A stretch of DNA of 64,000 nt from Chitinophagales bacterium (GCA_020635995.1 JACJYS010000001.1:558001-622000), one strand, 5' to 3'; positions 42,275 through 52,305 are shown, numbered from the stretch's first letter. A program made the numbers and translations. The notes: generated by a model from the letters alone, not told the origin.

Positions 42275-45200
42275 ATGAATTTTGAAGAGCTTACGCAGCT
42301 ATTTAAAAACAGTAAAAATACGGCTCAACTGCTTGAGCAACTTTCAGGAAGCAAACAAAAGATATTTTTAAATGGTTTGCACGGCTCTGCTATGCCTTTT
42401 ATTGCCGAAACCGTTTTTAGACAAAGCCGAAACAGTCATGTTTTTGTGCTTGAAGATGCCATTAGTGCCGCTTATTTTCATAATGATTTGAGCAGTTTAA
42501 TAACACAAAAAGATATTTTCTTTTTTCCCGATTCTTTTAAAAAAAGTGGACAAATACACGAGCTAAATAATAGCAATGTGCAACTGCGTACAGAAACTAT
42601 AAACCGCATAACTAACCCAACTACAAAGGCAGAAATAGTTATTACTTACCCGGAGGCATTGTTTGAAAAAGTAGTAAAAAAGCAAGTGTTGGCTAAAAAT
42701 ATGCTCAACATTAAACTGCAAGAAAAATTTGATATAGATTTTGCAGCCGAAATGCTCATAGAATACGGTTTTGAACGCACCGATTTTGTTTTTGAGCCGG
42801 GTCAGTTTTCTGTTAGAGGAGATATTGTAGATGTATTTTCTTTTGCCAATGAGTTTCCGTACCGAATAGAATTATTTGATGATGAAGTAGAAAGTATAAG
42901 AACTTTTGACCCTGTTTCTCAACTTTCGCAAAAAAAGATAGAACGCATAACTATAGTGCCTAATGTACAAACGCATTTTACTAAAGAAGAAAAAACCAGC
43001 TTTTTTGAAATACTTACTCCCCGAACTTGTGTTTGGATTAAAAATATGGATTATTTAATAGAAGTATTGGATAATAACATGAATACGGCACTTGCTGTAA
43101 AAGAAAAATTTGAAAGCAATGTAGAACTGAGTGAAAATCCATTTTTAAAAGAAGACCCTCGGGAGGTGTTTGAAACTCCGGCATCTATTTTAAATGCAGT
43201 ACAGCCGTTTAATATTGTTGAATTTGGCACTAAAAATTACTTTAAAAGTCATTTAACCTTAGCTTATAAACAACAAAAACAGCTTATTTTTAATAAGAAT
43301 TTTGACCTACTAATACAAGCATTTAAACAAAACGAAGAAAAAGGAATAAAGAACATTTTGTTTGCCGAAAACCCAAAGCAAATAGAACGTTTTTACCATA
43401 TTTTTGAAGATTTACAAGCAGAAGTTACCTTTTATCCTATTAATAAAGCTATACATGAAGGTTTTACCGATGAAGATTTGGGTGTTTCTATTTTTACCGA
43501 TCATCAAATATTTAATAGATACCACAAATATAAAATTCGTCAAGGTTATTCAAAGGATAAAGCCTTAATATTAAAAACACTTAATGAATTGCAGCCAGGC
43601 GATTTTGTAACTCATATAGACCATGGGGTAGGGCGTTATTCCGGTTTAGAGAAAGTAGAAGTGGCTGGCAAAATGCAGGAAATGGTGCGTATTATTTATG
43701 CCAATAACGATTTGCTTTACGTAGGTATTAATTCACTTCATAAAATAGCAAAATTTAGTGGAAAAGAAGGTCAGCAGCCCAAAATAAATAAGCTGGGAAC
43801 GGACACTTGGAACAAGCTAAAAAGCAAAACCAAAAAGCAGATAAAAGATATTGCAGAAGATTTAATAAAATTGTATGCTAAAAGAAAAGCACAAAAAGGA
43901 CATGCTTTCCCTCCAGATAATTATTTGCAAAATGAATTAGAAGCTTCTTTTATATATGAAGACACACCAGACCAAGAAAAAGCAACTGCTGATATAAAGG
44001 AAGACATGGAGAAGGAAATGCCTATGGATAGATTGATATGTGGAGATGTAGGTTTTGGTAAAACAGAGGTGGCAATGCGAGCCGCTTTTAAAGCCGTATG
44101 CGATAGTAAACAAGTTGCCGTTTTGGTGCCTACCACTATTTTAGCTTATCAGCATTACGAAACCTTTAAAGAGCGTTTTGCAGATTTCCCTGTAACAGTT
44201 GATTATATAAACCGTTTTAAAAGTACAGCTCAAAAAAATGATACTTTACAAAAACTGAAAGAAGGAAAAATAGACATACTTATAGGCACACATGGTATAG
44301 TGGGCAAAAAAGTAAAGTTTAAAAATTTAGGTTTGCTCATAGTAGATGAAGAGCAAAAATTTGGGGTTGCCGTAAAGGATAAATTGAAGGAATTTAAAGC
44401 CAATGTAGATACACTTACCCTAACAGCTACGCCTATTCCCAGAACCATGCAGTTTTCATTAATGGGAGCAAGAGATTTAAGCGTAATACAAACGCCACCA
44501 CCTAATAGACAGCCTGTTACAACTGAAGTGCACGCTTTTAGTCCAGATATTATAAAAGAAGCTATTGAATTTGAAGTATATAGAGGTGGACAAGTGTTTT
44601 TTGTGCATCATAAAGTAAAAGATTTAAGCGATTTAAAGGTAATGATACACCGTATGCTACCAGATGTAGATGTGGGAATAGCACACGGACAGTTAGAAGG
44701 GCATCAGTTAGAACGTGCTATGAAAGACTTTGTAGAACATAAATTTGATGTATTGTTGAGTACCAATATTATAGAAACAGGTTTAGATATTCCTAATGCC
44801 AATACGATTATTATAAACAATGCTCACATGTTTGGTTTAAGCGATTTGCATCAGCTACGGGGGAGAGTGGGTAGAAGCAATAAAAAAGCTTTTTGTTATT
44901 TGTTTGCTCCGCCAATGAGTACTTTAACGCGAGAGTCAAGAATGAGATTAAAAACCATAGAGGAATTTGCAGAGCTGGGTAGCGGATTTAATATAGCCAT
45001 GCGAGATTTGGATATACGTGGAGCAGGAAATTTATTGGGAGGCGAGCAAAGTGGTTTTATAAGCGAAATAGGATTTGAAACCTATCATAAAATTTTAGAT
45101 GAAGCTATAACAGAACTAAAAGAAACGGAATTTAAAGAACTGTATAAAGAAGAGCTAAAAGAGAAAAGAGATTTTGTGCGGGACAGCCAAATAGATACAG

Positions 45201-45640
45201 ATTTAGAAATGCTTATTCCGGATAATTATATAAATACCGTAAGTGAGAGATTAGCTATTTATACAGACTTAAACAATTGTAAAAACGAAGAGGAGCTAAA
45301 GGCCTTTGCTCAAAATTTAGAAGATAGGTTTGGCGATATTCCAATACAAGTGCAAGAATTGTTTAATGCCATGCGATTAAAATGGTTAGCTACAGGATTA
45401 GGTATGGAACGCATAATAGCCAAAAATGGCAAAATGAGTTGCTATTTTATACAAAATCAAGCATCTGCTTTTTATGAAACAGAAGTATTTGGAAAAATCA
45501 TTCAGTTTGTACAGCAGTTTCCTACACACGCCCAGTTAAAACAAACCGATAAATATCTAATACTAAATTTTAGTGATGTAGCCAGCATGCAACAAGCCAA
45601 AGAAAGGTTAGAAGATATTGAGGGGTTTGTGTATCAATAA
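42275..45640 (+). CDS. mfd: Transcription-repair coupling factor
   Basis: A full-length 1121-residue Mfd. Order: UvrB-like N-terminal module (FEPGQFSVRGDIVDVFSF), RNA-polymerase interaction domain (GDFVTHIDHGVGRYSGL), RecG-like translocase with Walker A GDVGFGKTEVAMRAAF, DEEQ box VDEEQKFGV, ATPIPRTMQF, then the TRG motif region and the C-terminal D7 domain. It removes stalled RNA polymerase and recruits UvrA. The last 45 codons are repeated, with only synonymous changes until the final residue, beyond a nucleotidyltransferase cassette. Confidence 0.96.
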   Translation: MNFEELTQLFKNSKNTAQLLEQLSGSKQKIFLNGLHGSAMPFIAETVFRQSRNSHVFVLEDAISAAYFHNDLSSLITQKDIFFFPDSFKKSGQIHELNNSNVQLRTETINRITNPTTKAEIVITYPEALFEKVVKKQVLAKNMLNIKLQEKFDIDFAAEMLIEYGFERTDFVFEPGQFSVRGDIVDVFSFANEFPYRIELFDDEVESIRTFDPVSQLSQKKIERITIVPNVQTHFTKEEKTSFFEILTPRTCVWIKNMDYLIEVLDNNMNTALAVKEKFESNVELSENPFLKEDPREVFETPASILNAVQPFNIVEFGTKNYFKSHLTLAYKQQKQLIFNKNFDLLIQAFKQNEEKGIKNILFAENPKQIERFYHIFEDLQAEVTFYPINKAIHEGFTDEDLGVSIFTDHQIFNRYHKYKIRQGYSKDKALILKTLNELQPGDFVTHIDHGVGRYSGLEKVEVAGKMQEMVRIIYANNDLLYVGINSLHKIAKFSGKEGQQPKINKLGTDTWNKLKSKTKKQIKDIAEDLIKLYAKRKAQKGHAFPPDNYLQNELEASFIYEDTPDQEKATADIKEDMEKEMPMDRLICGDVGFGKTEVAMRAAFKAVCDSKQVAVLVPTTILAYQHYETFKERFADFPVTVDYINRFKSTAQKNDTLQKLKEGKIDILIGTHGIVGKKVKFKNLGLLIVDEEQKFGVAVKDKLKEFKANVDTLTLTATPIPRTMQFSLMGARDLSVIQTPPPNRQPVTTEVHAFSPDIIKEAIEFEVYRGGQVFFVHHKVKDLSDLKVMIHRMLPDVDVGIAHGQLEGHQLERAMKDFVEHKFDVLLSTNIIETGLDIPNANTIIINNAHMFGLSDLHQLRGRVGRSNKKAFCYLFAPPMSTLTRESRMRLKTIEEFAELGSGFNIAMRDLDIRGAGNLLGGEQSGFISEIGFETYHKILDEAITELKETEFKELYKEELKEKRDFVRDSQIDTDLEMLIPDNYINTVSERLAIYTDLNNCKNEEELKAFAQNLEDRFGDIPIQVQELFNAMRLKWLATGLGMERIIAKNGKMSCYFIQNQASAFYETEVFGKIIQFVQQFPTHAQLKQTDKYLILNFSDVASMQQAKERLEDIEGFVYQ

Positions 45641-45656
45641 AGTAATTTAAATTTTG

Positions 45657-45664
45657 TAAATTTG
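45657..45664 (+). promoter_or_regulatory. -7 box of the nucleotidyltransferase cassette
   Basis: TAAATTTG, five bases before the ATG at 45670, in the short gap after mfd. The cassette therefore has its own candidate promoter. Confidence 0.4.
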
Positions 45665-45669
45665 AGTAT

Positions 45670-45867
45670 ATGTACAAGTTGGATAGAAATCATTTTAAAA
45701 TGCAAAGTTTTGAAGAATCCTCTAATCAAACGGAATATTGGAAAAGCAAAACAGTGGGAGAGCGATTTAAAGCGGCTTGGTATCTAATTTGTTCAGCCTA
45801 TAATTTACCTTATACAACGGATATAAAACTTGATAGAACAGCTTTTAAAATGCGGAAAAATGGCTAA
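45670..45867 (+). CDS. Small partner protein of nucleotidyltransferase pair (65 aa)
   Basis: 65 residues with LDRNHFKM near the start, a middle EYWKSKTVGERFKAAWYLICSAY, and a closing LDRTAFKMRKNG, so a short motif is repeated at both ends. Proteins of this design pair with a nucleotidyltransferase gene in many Bacteroidota (from memory). The stop overlaps the next gene's ATG by eight bases, as in toxin-antitoxin operons. The function, antitoxin or cofactor, is unproven. Confidence 0.65.
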   Translation: MYKLDRNHFKMQSFEESSNQTEYWKSKTVGERFKAAWYLICSAYNLPYTTDIKLDRTAFKMRKNG

Positions 45868-46312
45868 TGTTTTTAATGATGATTTTAGAGATTTTTTAAA
45901 AGCACTGAATAATAATTCGGTTGAATATATTATAGTTGGAGGCTATGCAGTTATTTATCACGGCTATAACAGAACAACTGGAGACTTAGATATATGGATA
46001 AACCCAAATTCAGAAAATTATAAAAAATTAAGCAAAGCATTTATTGAATTTGGCATGTCTGTTTTTGATATGACCGAACAGAATTTCTTGAGTAATAATT
46101 TTGATGTTTTTACATTTGGTAAACCACCAGTTTGCATTGAGATATTAACTAAAGTTAAAGGTTTGGAGTTTACTGAGACATTCAAGTTTGCAATTGAAAC
46201 TGTTTTTGATGAAATTCAAGTTAAAATGATAGATGTTAGGGATTTGATTAAAGCAAAAAAAGCAGCTAATAGATATAAAGACTTAGATGATTTGAATCAT
46301 TTAGAATCATAA
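45860..46312 (+). CDS. Nucleotidyltransferase (AbiEii/DUF6036-like)
   Basis: 150 residues. The start is set at ATG 45860, since the longer frame overlaps the upstream gene more deeply. The polymerase-beta-like active site is IIVGGYAVIYHGYNRTTGDLDIWI, with the GG pair and the D-x-D metal ligands (DLD). The C-terminus (MIDVRDLIKAKKAANRYKDLDDL) matches the helix of AbiEii-type and DUF6036 proteins. It may modify tRNA or another RNA as a toxin. The stop TAA is followed directly by a second copy of the mfd 3' end. Confidence 0.75.
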   Translation: MANVFNDDFRDFLKALNNNSVEYIIVGGYAVIYHGYNRTTGDLDIWINPNSENYKKLSKAFIEFGMSVFDMTEQNFLSNNFDVFTFGKPPVCIEILTKVKGLEFTETFKFAIETVFDEIQVKMIDVRDLIKAKKAANRYKDLDDLNHLES

Positions 46313-46447
46313 TTTGTACAGCAGTTTCCAACACACGCACAGCTAAAACAAACCGATAAATATTTAATACTAAACTTCAGCGATGTAGCCAGCATGCAAC
46401 AAGCCAAAGAAAGGTTAGAAGATATTGAGGGTTTTGTGTATGGGTAA
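46313..46447 (+). pseudogene. Duplicate of the mfd 3' end (44 codons plus stop)
   Basis: Reads FVQQFPTHAQLKQTDKYL and so on to GFVYG and TAA in one frame, matching mfd 45506-45640 at the same length of 135 bases. Eight single-base differences precede the final codon and all are synonymous; the final codon changes Gln to Gly. It has no start and directly follows the nucleotidyltransferase stop. It is best read as the original mfd end left behind after cassette integration. Confidence 0.85.
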
Positions 46448-46520
46448 AAATAAAAGTTGTTAGGTTTTAAGGGAAAACTTTTGGCAAATAATTTGCGTTT
46501 ATAATAGTAAAAACAATACC

Positions 46521-46736
46521 ATGAAAAGATTATTTTGGATAATTGTAGCAGTTTTTTCAGCTATTTATATATTTATTCCCGAGTTTACAGATGTTATTCC
46601 TATAATAGGCTGGATAGATGAAGCCACAGCTTTAGCTATATTAGCTTATGCTCTTAAGCAACTAAATATTAAATTCTTTGACCGATTTTTTAATAAAAAA
46701 GATAAGAAAACGATAATAGTAGATAAGAAAGATTAA
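46521..46736 (+). CDS. DUF1232-like small membrane protein
   Basis: 71 residues. The core is YIFIPEFTDVIPIIGWIDEATALAIL, matching the DUF1232 pattern of a Pro-Asp-rich turn between two helices (compare SPIDFIPDxIPxxGxxDD), followed by a Lys-rich tail. Members are membrane proteins without a known function. A palindromic terminator follows. Confidence 0.65.
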   Translation: MKRLFWIIVAVFSAIYIFIPEFTDVIPIIGWIDEATALAILAYALKQLNIKFFDRFFNKKDKKTIIVDKKD

Positions 46737-46749
46737 AATACTAATACAG

Positions 46750-46767
46750 ATACGTCAATTGACGTAT
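46750..46767. terminator. Palindromic terminator ATACGTCAATTGACGTAT
   Basis: Perfect 18-nt palindrome followed by TTTTTAT, 13 bases after the DUF1232-like stop. Confidence 0.7.
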
Positions 46768-46792
46768 TTTTATAAAATTTTAACCAAAACAT

Positions 46793-46822
46793 TTTGAATT
46801 AACATTTTTTGATTTATATTTG
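46793..46822 (+). promoter_or_regulatory. Promoter with -33 and -7 boxes
   Basis: TTTG at 46793-46796 and TATATTTG at 46815-46822, 18 bases apart, close to the Bacteroidota TTTG/TAnnTTTG promoter. It drives the small lipoprotein at 46856. Confidence 0.55.
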
Positions 46823-46855
46823 TGTCATTATTTAACTTATAAATTTATAAAAATT

Positions 46856-47047
46856 ATGAAAAAATTATTTTTAGTATTGAGCGTAGCAGGTATCATTGGT
46901 TTATCTTCTTGTAGTAAATGTTATACATGCACTAAAAGTGGAGTTGACGATGTAGAAATCTGTAAAGATGACATGCCTACAGGATATGGCTCTTTAGATG
47001 CTTGGAAAGATTATTATGAGGCATTAGGTTACGATTGCAAGAAATAA
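46856..47047 (+). CDS. Small Cys-rich lipoprotein (63 aa)
   Basis: ATG 46856 gives a lipoprotein signal MKKLFLVLSVAGIIGLSSC. The mature peptide is only ~45 residues and has Cys in SKCYTCTKSG, EICKDD and YDCKK, probably two disulfides. Similar tiny lipoproteins are frequent in Bacteroidota and have no known role. An upstream ATG at 46820 adds 12 residues that overlap the promoter and is rejected. A strong terminator follows. Confidence 0.7.
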   Translation: MKKLFLVLSVAGIIGLSSCSKCYTCTKSGVDDVEICKDDMPTGYGSLDAWKDYYEALGYDCKK

Positions 47048-47070
47048 TATTCAAGCAGTTTAAAACTTTA

Positions 47071-47103
47071 AAAAAGGGTTGAGATTTTCTCAGCCCTTTT
47101 TTT
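47071..47103 (+). terminator. Intrinsic terminator of the small lipoprotein gene
   Basis: Stem GGGTTGAGA/TCTCAGCCC (one G-T pair), T-rich loop, flanked by A-run and T-run. Confidence 0.85.
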
Positions 47104-47150
47104 ATGTGTAGGAATCGCTTCTAATAACTCTCTATTATACTATATTTTTT

Positions 47151-47223
47151 TATATTGTGTATAATATATTTAGTACAATGTGACGTAGCCGATATTGGAC
47201 TATTACATATCCCTAACGGTATA
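47151..47223 (+). repeat. ~73-bp repeat with core AGTACAAT...GGACTATTA
   Basis: Shares TTGTGTA, AGTACAAT, AGCCGA, GGACTATTA and CGGTAT in order with 51091-51164. The two copies flank the truncated helicase (47481-50903) in the same orientation. Confidence 0.6.
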
Positions 47224-47229
47224 AATTAA

Positions 47230-47272
47230 CAAGAGCTATACAACTGTTTAAAATAAGTATGTATAGCTCTTG
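47230..47272. repeat. 13-bp perfect inverted repeat CAAGAGCTATACA
   Basis: Arms at 47230-47242 and 47260-47272 with a 17-nt loop. It could be a hairpin terminator-like element for the minus-strand helicase, but it lacks a T-run. Confidence 0.5.
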
Positions 47273-47480
47273 CCAGATTGAAAGGGATAAAGTCTTGTTA
47301 ATATCAAATTTAGATTAGTTTCAACTCAATTTTCAGCTACAATAATATCTTAATTTGATTTGTTTTTAAGAAAGGATATTATCTTCCACATTAAAAACTA
47401 AAACAAATGTAAACAAATTTTTGATAAAAAAAGATATTTTTATCTTTTTTTATTTTTTCTATTATCTTTTTAAATTTTAT

Positions 47481-50400
47481 TTAAAAGCGATTGTAGCCTT
47501 CTTTGGTCTTTTTTTGGATTAATTTGCGTTTTAAGGTAATGGCATCTGCTACACTTTCGGTATTTTTTATGAGTTTGGTGCCTTTGTGGTCTAATTTTCC
47601 ATAAAGGATTATTAAATCTGTTCCATCAATAGCTATTTCCCAAAACATACTTTGCTTGCCTTGTTTTAATAATCGGGTAAAAAGCAATTCTTTTTCTTTC
47701 TTTTCAAATTGTTCTAAGCTTTCAGTAGCAATATTTTGCGGAAGATTAGCCGGCTCCATTTGTAGGGCTTTTTCTATTTTGTTAAGTACTTTTTGCTCGT
47801 TATTTATCCAATCAATAACAGCAATACTAATTATATCCCAATTTCTATTTTGCAATAGCTCTACTTTTTGGACATACTGTTCATATATATTACTATTAGA
47901 ATAATGCATGTCATCATCTAACAATATACCTAAACGATAATTATCCGTGCCTTTTACAGCTAAATGGCATTTAAAATTTGAAAAACCTATATTTTCTTCT
48001 ACTTCATATCCCTTATTAATCAGCTGCTTTTTTATTGATTTACTTAAAAACAGCACAGCTTCTTTATGTTGTTCTCCGGCATTATAAACGGCTCGCCCCT
48101 CGCTTATGGTTTGGGCATAATGAAGGTAACTTTTAAGCGTATTTATATTGTCATTCTCTGTTTGTATTTCATTACTGTACAATGAACTAACCACCACCAT
48201 GTGTTTCCTTGCTCTTGAAAAAAGCACATTTAGCCTTTTTGTGCCATTTTCTTTATTCAGCGGACCAAGATTTAAGTTTAATTTCTGCTCTGCATCAAAA
48301 CCATAAGTGGTGCTTACTATAATTATGTCTTTCTCATCGCCTTGTACATTTTCTAAATTTCTAACTATAAAATCTTCATAATTTTTATAGCGGTATTTTT
48401 TAACTTCCAGTACTTCCTTAATATTTTTATCAAAAAAATCTATAGCACTTAAAGCTCTTTGTATTTCATTTTTCTGCTCTATTGAAAAAGCCACAACGCC
48501 TATGCTCATTTGCTTATTATAAAGCAATAATTGCTTAACTAATTGTGCTATATATTCAGCTTCTTTGGGGTTAATGCCGTTTTGGTAAACTGCCCCAGCT
48601 ATATAATGAAAACTCAGTGGCTTTTTATACACACTTTGATAAAACTGAAATGCTTGATTTGGATATTTTACTACAATTTTTTCGTCAGTATATTGAGCAA
48701 TTTTATTATTGGGAATGGTAAGCAGATTATTGTTGTAAAAAGCTTGATTATTAAAAGCAATTAAACGCTCATCTATGCTGCGGTAGTGCCAGTTTAAATG
48801 ATAATTAGGCAACTGTTTTTCGTAAGAATCTAACAAGCTCACGCTCAATGTTTGTTGCTCTTCTTTTGTGGCAAAAAAAGTGGTAGGAGGCAACTGCTGC
48901 GAATCGCCAACAATAATAATTTGCTTAGCTTGCTGTAAGCAAATTTCTGCTTCAACTAATGGGATTTGGCTGGCTTCATCAAAAATTATAGTATCAAAAT
49001 AGTTCTTATTTTTTGAAAAAACTTCTTCAAATAAATCTGTTCTCAGCAAACAAACAGGCTTTAGTTCTTGAAGTAAAACATCAGCTTTATCTATTAATTC
49101 TTCTAATGGTTTAAACCTAATTTGTTTACTAAATTCATTTTGCAAAAAATCGTGTTGCAATTTCAGTTTTTCTCGTTCAGCAATCTCCTGTTCACTTAAA
49201 TGTGCCACACTTGTAAGCCCTAAAGTATATTTTTGCATAAAAGCATCATGCTGCTTAGCTTTTATATAAATAGCGTTTATTTTATGTAGTAAATTATACT
49301 GCTGTTTTAACTGCTCGCTTAGTTTTTCAGTGTCAATATTCTGTGTTTGCTGTTTTACATTTTCCCACACAGGAAGCAAGGCATTTTTTAATAAACTTTC
49401 TTTTATTTCGGTAGAATTATTGGCATTAAAAACAAAATTCTGAAAGTTTTCATCTGCTTGATATAAAGTATTTAATACAGGAAAAAACGATGCATAAATT
49501 TCATAATTATTTTGGAATTTAAGTACCAAATTTTTGAGCTGGTTTATGTTTTCAACAGCATTTAAGTTAAAGAGAGCATTTATACTTTTGAGCAATAAAA
49601 ATTCCTTTGCTATTTTAATTTCATACGTTAAGTGTTCTTTGTTTTCCCATTTTTCTGCGTACCACTGCAAGGCTCTTTTATCTATATTTTTATGCTTTGC
49701 TTCGTAGTCTTTTTGAAGTTCTACAGAATTGTAGTTATCGTATTTTTTTAAAAGTTCTGTTTTATAATTTTCAAGTTCAGCTCCTAATTTAATCTGATTT
49801 TTAAGCTGTTTTAAAAGAAAAATTGTTCTTTTTATACCGCCAATATATCCGTTAAAATATTTACTAAATACTATTTTAATTTTGATAAACTCATTAGTAA
49901 AATAAGGGAAGAATTTTTGGTCTAACACTTTTAATCTTTCAAGTAGGTTTTCAATTACTTCTATAGGTGGAAGTATATGCCATTTAGTATTTTTGGCTTC
50001 TTGTCCTTTTAATTCCTTTTCTAATAAAAAAAGCTGTTGGTTTTCGTTTTTAAGTGTTTTAAAAGCAGTAGAATTTTCATTTAACAAGGCTACAAAAGTT
50101 GCTTCTTGATAAAAAGGAATAGTAGAAAATTGCTTGTAAAAATTATACGCTACATTAATATTTTCAAAGTTTAAACTATCCGCATTTTGAAGCGAAATAA
50201 TTTCATTGGCTATACTTAAAATATTAGAAAGCTCTGCATTAAAAATTTCTTCGTTTATTTTATTTTGAAAAGTCTGCTTTGAAAAATACTTTTTTAATAA
50301 AAGTTCATTTTCAGTTTTTGTAGCAAAATATTGTTCTATGGCTTTGCCAAAATGTACCCAATTGTCATAAGAGAAATTTTGGGTTTCTTCAATATCGCTA

Positions 50401-50903
50401 AAGTTAAAATTAGGTATGCTAAAAGTTTCTTGCAACAACCTATAAATAGGTGTTATAGTATTGTTTCCTTTATTTTTTAAAGCAGTATGATACTGTAATA
50501 ACTGCTGTTCTATCTCTTGTATTTGAGAGCATATTTGCTTGCGTTCTTCTTCTATTTTTTGAAGCGGGTAAGAACTGTTATATGCTTGTTCAAAACATTC
50601 TTTTATATCTTCAACTATGGGTTTTTTATCATTCTTTTCAAAAATAAGCATACATAAATGGTTAAGCTGTACTTCTCCCATTTTTTGTACAATTACTTGC
50701 AATGCCTGCTTTTTCTGACTAATTACTGCCGTTTTTTTGCTTTTAGCTAAATTATTGGCTACAATATTTATGATGGTTTGCGATTTTCCTGTACCCGGAG
50801 GTCCTTGCACCACAAAACTTTGCCCTTTATTTGAAGCATTTATGGCTTCAAGCTGTGCATTATTAGCCGATAATATGTTGTAGTTTGAGGTAATAAACCA
50901 AAG
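47481..50903 (-). pseudogene. Large SF1 helicase/nuclease, N-terminus lost
   Basis: The frame is open from 50903 to 47481. It enters in mid-domain with NILSANNAQLEAINASNKG, the segment that precedes Walker A in DUF4011/AAA_11-type helicases, then VVQGPPGTGKSQT, DEASQIPLVEA, GDSQQLPPTTF, and VQGDEKDIIIVSTTYG. The C-terminus has the nuclease-like FKCHLAVKGTDNYRLGILLDDDMHYSN. Intact relatives have several hundred residues before Walker A. Here a TAA at 50904-50906 and non-coding DNA replace them. The first possible start, GTG 50813, would begin at VQGPPG, so the protein is probably dead or partial. Confidence 0.75.
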
Positions 50904-51042
50904 TTATGTAGCTGTAAAATTATATTAAACATTTTAAAACCAACTTATATACCTTAGTATTTCAACATTCGGACATAAAATTATTTTCCTTTAGATTTTT
51001 TACCTACTCGCATATTATACCAATCCTAAGCGGTATTATGTC

Positions 51043-51073
51043 GGTTCGTCTTTGCAAACGGAGTGAAGCAATC
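51043..51073. repeat. TTGCTTCG family, right-half copy
   Basis: GGTTCGTCTTTGCAAACGG then AGTGAAGCAATC, the right arm only. Confidence 0.6.
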
Positions 51074-51090
51074 TTTAGTTAAAGTATTCT

Positions 51091-51164
51091 TATTATTGTG
51101 TAATTATGTTCAGTACAATAAGTTGGAAGCCGAGATAGGACTATTATATATTCCTAATCGGTAT
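51091..51164 (+). repeat. ~73-bp repeat, second copy
   Basis: Partner of 47151-47223; contains CAGTACAAT, AGCCGAGATAGGACTATTA and CTAATCGGTA. Confidence 0.6.
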
Positions 51165-51186
51165 GGGATATACACATAAAATAACA

Positions 51187-51224
51187 AAAAAAACTCCGAA
51201 TGTTTTAATATTCGGAGTTTTTTT
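51187..51224 (-). terminator. Terminator of the di-heme peroxidase gene
   Basis: 15-bp stem of A-run plus CTCCGAAT / ATTCGGAG plus T-run, 10 bases after the stop at 51235. Confidence 0.85.
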
Positions 51225-51234
51225 GTTGTTATTT

Positions 51235-52305
51235 TCACTCAAACGGATTACTATACTCTTCGTTTGCTATAAACGTAGGGTCGTCAAGTGTTAAAAGAAA
51301 AGCTTTTAGTGCTGCTTTTTGTTGTGCATCAAGTTGTAATCCACCGTGGTCTATCTTTTTCATTAAAGGATCAATGTTTGGTGTGCGATGCAAACCTTCG
51401 CTATAAAAATCTATAACCTCATCTAAGGTAGCAAAACGCCCATCGTGCATATACGGAGCCGTGTAAGATAAATTTCTTAACGGAGGAGCTTTCATTTTTC
51501 CTAAGTCGGTGCTAACGCCATTCATTTCTCCCAAGCCTTTATCTACATATTCATTTACATTATTTATATTAGCTTGCAGTCCATTGTCATGAAAATCATT
51601 GTCGGTCATAAAAGGATAAACTCCGTGGCAATGAAAACAATCGCCATCTTCTGTTAAAAATAAATTATTTAAACCTTCTAATTCAAGTTCTGTTAAGCTC
51701 GCTTCTCCTCTTGTAAATTTGTCAAACTTAGAATCTTTAGAAATAATAATTCGCATAAAAGAAGCTATAGCCATATTAATGCTCTGTCTGCTTATTTCTT
51801 CATTTTTAAATGCACGAGCAAAAGCATTTTGATACATGGTATCGGCTTTTATTTCGTCTAAAGTAAACTCCCAAGGCACGTGTTGTTCTGCATTAATAGC
51901 ATCTTCTACGGCATCTTCAAGTGTGGGTTGTCTGCCGTCCCAAAAAAAACCTTTGTCCGACCAAACTAAATTAACAATAGAAGATGAGTTTCTTGCTGTA
52001 TTGTTGCCTATGTCGTTTACAGAAAGTACTTTGCCGTTGTCGGTAAAAGCATTAGCTTGTGCATGGCAAGTACCACAACTCATGGTTTTAGACTGCGATA
52101 ATCTTGTTTCGTAAAATAATTTTCTACCTAAATCAACTTTTGCTTGTGTTAAAGGATTGTCAGTAGGAATTTCTGCTACGGGAAACCTATAATATTTCTC
52201 AATTACATAAGGCGTGTCATCGTATAATCCATTTGGCACAGGGTCTTTTTTACAAGCCCCCAAAACTAAAAGTATTAGTCCAATGTATAAAATTCTTGTT
52301 TTCAT
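51235..52305 (-). CDS. Di-heme cytochrome c peroxidase / MbnH-like lipoprotein
   Basis: 356 residues. The lipoprotein signal ends LGAC (Cys18). Two heme-c sites are visible, SCGTCHAQANAF and DCFHCHGVYPF, the two-heme pattern of CcpA/MauG enzymes. The late YMHDGRFATLDEVIDFYSEG is the family's conserved distal segment. It lies on the same strand as an MbnP-like lipoprotein whose stop it overlaps by one base. In methanotrophs MbnH oxidises a Trp of MbnP to make a copper site, and a similar job is inferred here. Plain peroxidase activity is the alternative. Confidence 0.87.
   Translation of the reverse strand: MKTRILYIGLILLVLGACKKDPVPNGLYDDTPYVIEKYYRFPVAEIPTDNPLTQAKVDLGRKLFYETRLSQSKTMSCGTCHAQANAFTDNGKVLSVNDIGNNTARNSSSIVNLVWSDKGFFWDGRQPTLEDAVEDAINAEQHVPWEFTLDEIKADTMYQNAFARAFKNEEISRQSINMAIASFMRIIISKDSKFDKFTRGEASLTELELEGLNNLFLTEDGDCFHCHGVYPFMTDNDFHDNGLQANINNVNEYVDKGLGEMNGVSTDLGKMKAPPLRNLSYTAPYMHDGRFATLDEVIDFYSEGLHRTPNIDPLMKKIDHGGLQLDAQQKAALKAFLLTLDDPTFIANEEYSNPFE

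Larger units (their letters stand above)
47048..47480. other. Non-coding interval
   Basis: 433 bases containing a terminator, one copy of a ~73-bp repeat (47151-47223) and a hairpin (47230-47272). The remaining AT-rich sequence up to the helicase stop shows nothing recognisable. Confidence 0.6.
50904..51234. other. Non-coding interval at the helicase break
   Basis: 331 bases with a half TTGCTTCG repeat (51043-51073), a second ~73-bp repeat (51091-51164) and the peroxidase terminator. No coding remnant of the lost helicase N-terminus was recognised. Confidence 0.55.

Noticed and set aside
46820..46855. Upstream ATG extending the small Cys-rich lipoprotein
   Set aside because: It overlaps the -7 box and would put 12 residues before a perfect lipoprotein signal.
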